A stretch of DNA of 64,000 bases from Halogeometricum rufum (GTDB taxonomy: Archaea; Halobacteriota; Halobacteria; Halobacteriales; Haloferacaceae), in the NCBI RefSeq assembly GCF_900112175.1, contig NZ_FOYT01000006.1:124001-188000 (forward strand). Direction: 5' to 3'. The notes beneath the pieces were generated by a model. The model had not been told where the DNA came from, did no database searches, and saw only the letters and a list, made by a program, of their open reading frames with translations. Each line of letters opens with the position of its first letter. Position 1 is the first letter of the stretch. A program made the position numbers and the translations under genes. Positions 59,037-64,000 of this stretch are shown in pieces.

Positions 59037-60359
59037 TTAGGGTGCGATTCCGTGCTTCTCGGCGAGACTGTTCACATCGTCTAGGAGTCGCTCCGCGGCC
59101 GACTCGCGGCGCGCCTCGACGGTGACGCGGACGAGGGGTTCCGTCCCGCTCGCGCGCACGAGGAACCAGCCGTCGTCGGTGTCGACGCGCACGCCGTCCG
59201 TGGTGTCCACGTCGTCGTACGCCGCGCGGAGGGCGTCGCCGATGGCCGCTATCGCACCGGTCTTGTCGTCGACCGGAAGGTTCAGCCGGCGGGTGGCGTA
59301 CCGCGACGGGTCCACGTCGGCCATCTGTTCGGAGAGCGGTCCCTCGCGGCGGACCAGGTCCACGAGTCGAAGCGCGGCGTAGTTGGCGTCGGGCGCGAGC
59401 GTCTGGTCGGGCCACATCCACGCACCGCTCGGTTCACCGCCGAAGACGAAGCCGGGTCGGGAGACGGCCTCGGCGACGTAGACGTCGCCGACGGGCGTGT
59501 ACTCCACCTCGCCGCCCGCCGCCTCGACGACGTCGGCGACGAGGAGGCTGGTGTCGACGGGGACGGCGACGGCGTCGCCGGGGGAGACGGCGTCGCGGGC
59601 GAACAGGGCGAGGAGAACGTCGCCGGGGACGTACTCGCCGGTGTCGGAGACGGCCACCATGCGGTCGGAGTCGCCGTCGTGGGCGATACCGACGTCCGCA
59701 CCGACCGCGGGGACGGTGTCTCGAAGCGCGGTCAGCGTCTCGGCGGTCGGTTCGCTCTCGCGCGCGGGGAACGTGCCGTCCGGTTGCGCGTTCAGCGTGT
59801 TCACCGTCGCACCGAGTTCGTAGAGGGCGTCGACGCTGACGCGACCGGTGCCGTTGCCGAGGTCCACGACCACGTCGAGTCCGTCCAGCGAGTCGAACTC
59901 GGCGGTCACCGCCTCGGTGTGCCGTTCGACGGCACTGTCGTCCGCGGATTCGCTCCCGAAGGCGTCCCACGCCGCGCGTTCGGCGTCGGCGGCGAGTCGT
60001 CGCTCGATGCGTTCGTTCTGCTCGGGCGTGAACGCCTGTCCGGACGGGTTCCACAGTTTGATGCCGTTGTCGGGGGCGGGGTTGTGCGACGCGGTGACGG
60101 CGACGCCGGCGTCGGCGTCGAACCACTCGACGCTCCGCGCGATGGTCGGCGTCGCGGCGACGCCGACGCGGACGACGTCGGTCCCGCACTCGCGGAGTCC
60201 GGCGCTGAGAGCGTCCGTGAGGACGTCTCCCGTGACGCGCGCGTCCCGTCCGAGAACCACTCGGTCCGCGTCGACGGCGACAGCCTGTCCGATGCGGAGT
60301 GCGAGGTCCGCCGTCACCGTCTCGCCGACGGGGCCCCGGATGCCGCTCGTTCCAAACAT
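59037..60359 (-). CDS. glmM: Phosphoglucosamine mutase GlmM
   Basis: A 440-residue alpha-D-phosphohexomutase. MFGTSGIRGPVGETVT at the N terminus, the phosphoserine motif VAVTASHNPAPDNGIKLW (about residues 91-108, catalytic Ser in TASHNP), the metal loop IAHDGDSDRMVAV (about 226-238), the sugar-binding FGGEPSGAWMW (about 307-317) and the phosphate-binding VRASGTEPLVRVT (about 403-415) are all present. It converts GlcN-6-P to GlcN-1-P, linking GlmS and the GlmU-like enzymes. Although not adjacent to glmS it serves the same UDP-GlcNAc pathway. Could also act on glucose or mannose phosphates. Confidence 0.93.
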   Translation of the reverse strand: MFGTSGIRGPVGETVTADLALRIGQAVAVDADRVVLGRDARVTGDVLTDALSAGLRECGTDVVRVGVAATPTIARSVEWFDADAGVAVTASHNPAPDNGIKLWNPSGQAFTPEQNERIERRLAADAERAAWDAFGSESADDSAVERHTEAVTAEFDSLDGLDVVVDLGNGTGRVSVDALYELGATVNTLNAQPDGTFPARESEPTAETLTALRDTVPAVGADVGIAHDGDSDRMVAVSDTGEYVPGDVLLALFARDAVSPGDAVAVPVDTSLLVADVVEAAGGEVEYTPVGDVYVAEAVSRPGFVFGGEPSGAWMWPDQTLAPDANYAALRLVDLVRREGPLSEQMADVDPSRYATRRLNLPVDDKTGAIAAIGDALRAAYDDVDTTDGVRVDTDDGWFLVRASGTEPLVRVTVEARRESAAERLLDDVNSLAEKHGIAP

Positions 60360-60542
60360 ACGAGAGATTCAATCCGCCCGACCGCATTGGTATGCGTCAC
60401 CTATACCGGCGTCCGGGACCCGCGGCGATCGCGTGCGAGACGGACTAACACGCCACACGCGAGTGTACGCGGGTGGCGACGTTCGAGAGTGAGTCGGAGC
60501 GTGAGAACGACCGACGGACCGTGCCCGGAGGCGGCGCGTCGG

Positions 60543-60866
60543 TCAGTTTCGCTGTTGCCGCCGAGCGATGTCGACGCTGGGGACGATCTCCAGTCGCCCG
60601 CCGGCGTGAATCGTCACGTCGTACCCCGCGTACGAAAACGAGATGCGCCCGCTGACGTCCTCCACGAACAGGCTATCGAGGGCGTCGGGGTCTATCGTCG
60701 AGGCCAACGGGGGCAGTTCCGTCGGCTCCACGTTCTCGATGGCCGCGACGCTCAGCACGACGTTCGTGCTCACGAGTTCGGAGCGTTCGTACGCGACGTG
60801 GTACGACTCGGCGCCGTCGTCGTAATCGATACGCTGTTCCCACCAGTTCTCGGTCTGCGCTCTCAT
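60543..60866 (-). CDS. HalOD1 output-domain protein
   Basis: A 107-residue protein. Residues about 15-75 (SYHVAYERSELVSTNVVLSV, then IENVEPTELPPLASTIDPDA, LDSLF) match HalOD1, a small haloarchaeal output domain found at the C terminus of sensory proteins and as free proteins. The second part (GRISFSYAGYDVTIHAGGRL) is the typical beta-hairpin. Such proteins probably act as interaction modules in signalling. Lone gene, upstream of a 244-nt divergent gap. Confidence 0.85.
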   Translation of the reverse strand: MRAQTENWWEQRIDYDDGAESYHVAYERSELVSTNVVLSVAAIENVEPTELPPLASTIDPDALDSLFVEDVSGRISFSYAGYDVTIHAGGRLEIVPSVDIARRQQRN

Positions 60867-61110
60867 CTATACGATATTCTGCGAGTTTATTCGTCGTTAC
60901 ATAAGCCTTATCATTGCTCAAAATTCGAGCCGTCCGTTTAAGCATCGTTTGACTGAGATTTTTCGGTCGCTGGGAACGACTGCCGGTAGACTTACAGTCG
61001 GTTATTAGCTTTCTACCGTCCGGTTTCGACCGTTTCGTTCGCGCCGGTGGATGGTCCCGGCGTCGAACAGACCGACAGGTAGTTAGCCGACGACACCCGA
61101 TGGTAGGCCG

Positions 61111-61668
61111 ATGTGGCCCTGGGGACACCTCGCGCTGGCGTACGTGCTCTACTCGTCGCTCACCCGCCTCCGGTATCGACTCCCGCCGACGTGGCCGGGC
61201 GTCGCCCTCGTCGCGTTCGGGTCGCAGGTGCCGGACCTCGTCGACAAACCGCTCTCGTGGACGCTCGGCGTCCTCCCGACGGGCCGTTCGTTCGCCCACT
61301 CGCTCGTCTTCGGCACGGCTATCGTCGTCTCCGTCGCCCTCCTCCTGCGGCGACTCGACTTGCCCGGCGAGAGGGCGTTCGCACTCGGCTACTACTCGCA
61401 CCTCGTCGGCGACTCGTACGGGGCGGCGCTGGCGGGCCGGTTCCACGAACTGAACTTCCTCCTGTGGCCGGTACTGCCGTTGGACACGGCCGACGAACCG
61501 ACCGTCGGAATCATCCAGTATCTCCTGAACGCGCAACTGAACGGCCAGATGGCGTTCGAAATCGGACTCGCCGGCCTCGTCTTCGTCTGGTGGGTTCTCG
61601 ACGGCGCGCCCGGAGTCGCGGCGGTGTGGAACGCGATGCGCCGCCGTCTCGTTCGGCCGGCAAGTTGA
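61111..61668 (+). CDS. YdjM-type membrane-bound metal-dependent hydrolase
   Basis: A 185-residue membrane protein of the LexA-binding / YdjM family (DUF457). WPWGHLALAYVLYS (about residues 2-15), FGSQVPDLVDKPLSWTL (about 36-52, Asp-x2-Asp), GRSFAHSLVF (about 58-67) and LGYYSHLVGDSYGAALAG (about 92-109) contain the His and Asp residues expected to bind metal. Four to five membrane helices are visible. The biochemical activity of the family is poorly defined. It precedes the sulfatase-like gene, separated by an inverted repeat. Confidence 0.85.
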   Translation: MWPWGHLALAYVLYSSLTRLRYRLPPTWPGVALVAFGSQVPDLVDKPLSWTLGVLPTGRSFAHSLVFGTAIVVSVALLLRRLDLPGERAFALGYYSHLVGDSYGAALAGRFHELNFLLWPVLPLDTADEPTVGIIQYLLNAQLNGQMAFEIGLAGLVFVWWVLDGAPGVAAVWNAMRRRLVRPAS

Positions 61669-61678
61669 TGGTAAGCTG

Positions 61679-61700
61679 AATTTCAATTATTGTTGAAATT
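61679..61700. promoter_or_regulatory. 8-bp inverted repeat AATTTCAA / TTGAAATT
   Basis: Perfect arms with a 6-nt spacer lie 10 nt after the YdjM-type stop and about 10 nt before a CATATTAATT box that sits 26 nt before ATG 61743. It may be an operator for the sulfatase-like gene or a terminator of the upstream gene. Confidence 0.4.
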
Positions 61701-61742
61701 ACGGCAATCATATTAATTGGGGATGAGCACGTAGCGTCGTCT

Positions 61743-63035
61743 ATGCACGTCGTCCTCGTCACCGCTTCCGCCGTCCGCCACGACCACGTCCACGCCGAGG
61801 ATGGGCACGTAGAGAGTTCACTGCCCGCACTCGGCCGTCTGGCGGACGACGCGACGGTGTTCTCCCGCGCGTACACCAGTTCACCGGACCCCGAATCGAC
61901 GCTTCGAGCGGTACTGACCGGGTGGCACCCGATGCGAGACGGTGGCAGCGACTCGACCCTCGTGGACGCCATCTCCGAAGCGGGATGGGAGACCGGGCTG
62001 TTCCACGGTGACCCCGAAGGGTCGCTCTCGTCGCGGGGGTTCGAGGCCCCCGAGCGGTCGACGGCGGAGAGCGCGACCGACCGACTCCGACAGCGCCTCG
62101 GCCGGACGATGGAGGCGAAGACGGCAGTCGGGAGGTCGCTCGACCGGGTAGACCAACTGTTGGGGTCGACGGTCGGCGCCACTCTCGGCGCCTCGTCCGT
62201 CCGCCCCGGCGAGGACGTGACGGAGCGCGCGCTGTCGTGGCTGGACGAGACGTCCGGACCGCGGTTCCTCTGGGTCCACTACGACGACGCCGCGGCGCCG
62301 CACGTGCCGCGCGAGGGCACGGTGAGCGACGATATCGACCCCCGGACGGCGACGAAACTCGCGTACGCCACCGAGCGTGCCCCGGACGCCCTGACGGAGG
62401 ACGAACGCGAGACGCTAGAGCGACTGTATCGCGGCGAACTCGAACACCTCGACCGGTGTGTCGGACAGTTGTTCGACGGGATACAGTCCCGCCTCGACGT
62501 GAACGACACGGTGACGGCGTTCATGGGGACGAGCGGCTGTCCGCTGGGCGAACGCGGCCGCTGGTACGACACGCACGACGACTTCCACGACGAGTCGGTC
62601 CGCGTCCCCCTGTTCGTCCACGGACCGGAGTTCGACGCCGAGACGGTGGAGTTCGCCGCGTCCTCGGTGGACGTGCTGCCGACACTCCTGTCCGCCGCCG
62701 GCGTCGAACGCGAGGAACGACGCGGCGGGTCCGACCTCCGGTCGTTCATGGGCCGGCGCGTGACGGAGCGACAGGTGTTCGCCGCCAGCGGTGACTCGCC
62801 GACGGAGGCGATGGTGTGCAACAGTCGCTGGAAGCTGGCCCGAACGCTCCGGGAGGGCCGGGAGTCGCTGTTCGACCACGGTGACGACCCCGGGGAACGC
62901 CGGGACCGTTCCGGCGAGAACCTCCCCGTCCAGCGAGCGCTCTCGCACGCGCTCGACTGCTTCGTCGAGAACCGTCGCGGGCAGCGGACCGAGTCGTCTC
63001 GGCGGATGGCGGCGTCGGGCGAACGTGGGCGTTAA
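61743..63035 (+). CDS. Sulfatase-fold protein lacking metal ligands (probable pseudoenzyme)
   Basis: A 430-residue protein with sulfatase architecture. VLVTASAVRHDHVHA (about residues 4-18) aligns with the VTxDSxRxDH motif but has Ser9 instead of the metal Asp. AYTSSPDPESTLRAVLTGWH (about 45-64) is the nucleophile region. The usual SDHGE-x2-GE is replaced by FMGTSGCPLGERGRW (about 260-274), so Asp and His are lost. YDTHDDFHDESVRVPLFVHG is well conserved, showing that the fold is kept. Loss of all metal ligands argues against phosphatase or sulfatase activity; a binding or scaffold role is possible. TATTAAT lies 26 nt upstream of the ATG. Confidence 0.82.
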   Translation: MHVVLVTASAVRHDHVHAEDGHVESSLPALGRLADDATVFSRAYTSSPDPESTLRAVLTGWHPMRDGGSDSTLVDAISEAGWETGLFHGDPEGSLSSRGFEAPERSTAESATDRLRQRLGRTMEAKTAVGRSLDRVDQLLGSTVGATLGASSVRPGEDVTERALSWLDETSGPRFLWVHYDDAAAPHVPREGTVSDDIDPRTATKLAYATERAPDALTEDERETLERLYRGELEHLDRCVGQLFDGIQSRLDVNDTVTAFMGTSGCPLGERGRWYDTHDDFHDESVRVPLFVHGPEFDAETVEFAASSVDVLPTLLSAAGVEREERRGGSDLRSFMGRRVTERQVFAASGDSPTEAMVCNSRWKLARTLREGRESLFDHGDDPGERRDRSGENLPVQRALSHALDCFVENRRGQRTESSRRMAASGERGR

Positions 63036-63575
63036 GTGGATAGTAAAACCGCCGAGAGTCGACTTTTCCGTCATCTGAGCGCATTTTCTTACATTCGGTA
63101 GTTAGAGAAGTTCACACTTTCTTACTATTTTTTCACCGAAAGCTATTTGTAATTAACACTCTATTAACCGAGTGGATGGCGCAGAACACCGCAACTGGGA
63201 ACGCCTGGGGGGATGGGACTGACGGGTCGACCGTCTCGGTTCGTCCGCGTGCGCGAACCCGGACGGCCGACCTGCCAACCGAAGATGGGTTAGTGTCAAC
63301 CACGGTGGGTCACCGCGCTATCCGGGCACCAACCGGGTCCGCCGGCCCGGCCGGTGCTGCCGTATCGCTCGCTAAACAAGCTTCAACCGTCACTACCGCT
63401 CGGCTCGCTCGCTCGGCCGCCACCCGACGCGCAGCGAGCCACCGCTGACAGCCTACCACGTGCCGGACGGCCGGACCCCACGGTCCGCCACCGCCACTCC
63501 GTCAGGTTCGCCTGCGGACTTCGACGGACCGCGCGGGTCCGCCGTCACACACTTTTCGTACCGCCGCGTCGCGAG
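63036..63575. other. Intergenic region of 540 nt
   Basis: Positions 63050-63175 are strongly AT-rich, with TTTTTT near 63126 and TAATTAACAC near 63150. They look like a promoter for plus-strand transcription starting near 63176. The 90-codon frame that follows is Arg/Ala/Thr-rich and not acidic, so I do not call it a gene. No RNA or repeat recognised. Confidence 0.45.
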
Positions 63576-64000
63576 TCAGACCGTCGAGAGTTCCGTGTCC
63601 CGCCGCGACGACTTCTCGTCGCCGCCGAGTTTCCGGTAGCACTCGCAGAGCGCGTCGCCCGCGTCCGCCCAACTGAACCGGTCCTCGACCGCACGGCGGC
63701 CGTTCTCGCCGAGTCGCCGCCGTCGCTCGTCGTCCGTCGCGAGTTCGACGAACGAGAGGGCGAAGCCCGCGGGGTCGCCCGCGCGCACGACGAGTCCGGC
63801 GTCGGCGTCCTGGACGAACCGGCGTAGCGGTTCCACGTCGGTGACGACGACGGGTCGCGACATCGCCATGTACTGGAACAGTTTGTGCGGGACGGTCGTC
63901 TCGGTGTGACCCGTGGACTGGTGCGGGACGAGGCAGACGTCGCTGGCGTGGATGTACGAGGGAACCTCCTCGAAGGGGACCCGCCCCGTGAACGTGACGT
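63576..64000 (-). CDS. Glycosyltransferase family 4/1, 5' part beyond window
   Basis: Minus-strand frame open to the window edge. The visible C-terminal part includes TFTGRVPFEEVPSYIHASDV, then HKLFQYMAMSRPVVVTDVEP, the donor-binding region of GT-B glycosyltransferases (E-x7-E motif partly altered), and LVVRAGDPAGFALSFVEL with ENGRRAVEDRFSW. The first residues of the protein lie outside. It continues the glycan gene set of this region. Substrate unknown. Confidence 0.82.
   Translation of the reverse strand, partial: VTFTGRVPFEEVPSYIHASDVCLVPHQSTGHTETTVPHKLFQYMAMSRPVVVTDVEPLRRFVQDADAGLVVRAGDPAGFALSFVELATDDERRRRLGENGRRAVEDRFSWADAGDALCECYRKLGGDEKSSRRDTELSTV

Noticed and set aside
63176-63448. 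90-codon plus-strand frame after an AT-rich promoter-like stretch
   Set aside because: The product is rich in Arg, Ala and Thr and not acidic, unlike real proteins here; only the upstream AT-rich element is credible.
1-64000. CRISPR arrays, rRNA, tRNA genes or intact insertion sequences
   Set aside because: No regularly spaced repeats, rRNA-like conserved blocks, tRNA arms or transposase genes with terminal repeats were found on reading the window.

Overview
The window comes from a haloarchaeon (class Halobacteria, plausibly Haloferacaceae; genus not determinable from sequence alone). The evidence is very high GC, strongly acidic proteins rich in Asp, Glu and Ala, a Tat lipoprotein, haloarchaea-type regulators (bacterio-opsin-activator HTH, HalOD1, winged-helix membrane proteins), F420-type oxidoreductase signatures, and promoters with AT-rich boxes about 26 nt before the start codon (leaderless mRNAs).

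Region 1 (1-26.1 kb) is a cell-surface glycan / exopolysaccharide island. It holds glycosyltransferases (GT2 x3, GT4, DUF354), an FkbM methyltransferase, a polysaccharide deacetylase, a Wzx-like flippase, a large polytopic membrane protein, a Gfo/Idh/MocA dehydrogenase, a TIM-barrel sugar isomerase, a calcium beta-propeller, two Tat-exported beta-helix proteins, and three alkaline-phosphatase/sulfatase-fold enzymes accompanied by a small ribbon-helix-helix-like protein. Genes are mostly short transcription units on both strands, each with its own promoter.

Region 2 (26.6-37 kb) is a phenylacetate catabolic cluster: PaaK ligase, the PaaABCD epoxidase, a PaaG-like isomerase, PaaI-like thioesterase, MaoC hydratase, enoyl-CoA hydratase and 3-hydroxyacyl-CoA dehydrogenase, plus an LLM oxidoreductase and a divergent HTH regulator. 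PaaE reductase, PaaZ and the thiolase are absent here. PaaD is split into two genes, and PaaC keeps both ExxH di-iron motifs.

Region 3 (37-45 kb) is miscellaneous metabolism: a ThDP enzyme, SDR epimerase, cupin, HD hydrolase, duplicated EthD protein, an M24-fold protein with an altered metal site, an aldehyde dehydrogenase and a zinc ribbon, followed by a 1-kb gene-poor stretch.

Region 4 (46-64 kb) returns to glycan precursors and control. GlmS, GlmM and two GlmU-like nucleotidyltransferases give UDP-GlcNAc; WecB and WecC convert it to UDP-ManNAcA. A third nucleotidyltransferase, a sulfatase-like pseudoenzyme and a glycosyltransferase cut by the window edge follow. Regulators include a winged-helix protein, two neighbouring membrane-anchored winged-helix proteins, PadR and HalOD1.

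The most unusual signals are: (i) a recurrent arrangement in which an AT-rich box is followed about 24-36 nt later by a tiny ORF of 11-26 codons whose stop overlaps the start of a glycan gene; (ii) a stand-alone 128-residue protein matching a four-fold C-terminal repeat of the exported beta-helix protein; (iii) a common LGYME tail on a phosphodiesterase and a small RHH-like protein; and (iv) progressive loss of metal ligands among the sulfatase-fold proteins.
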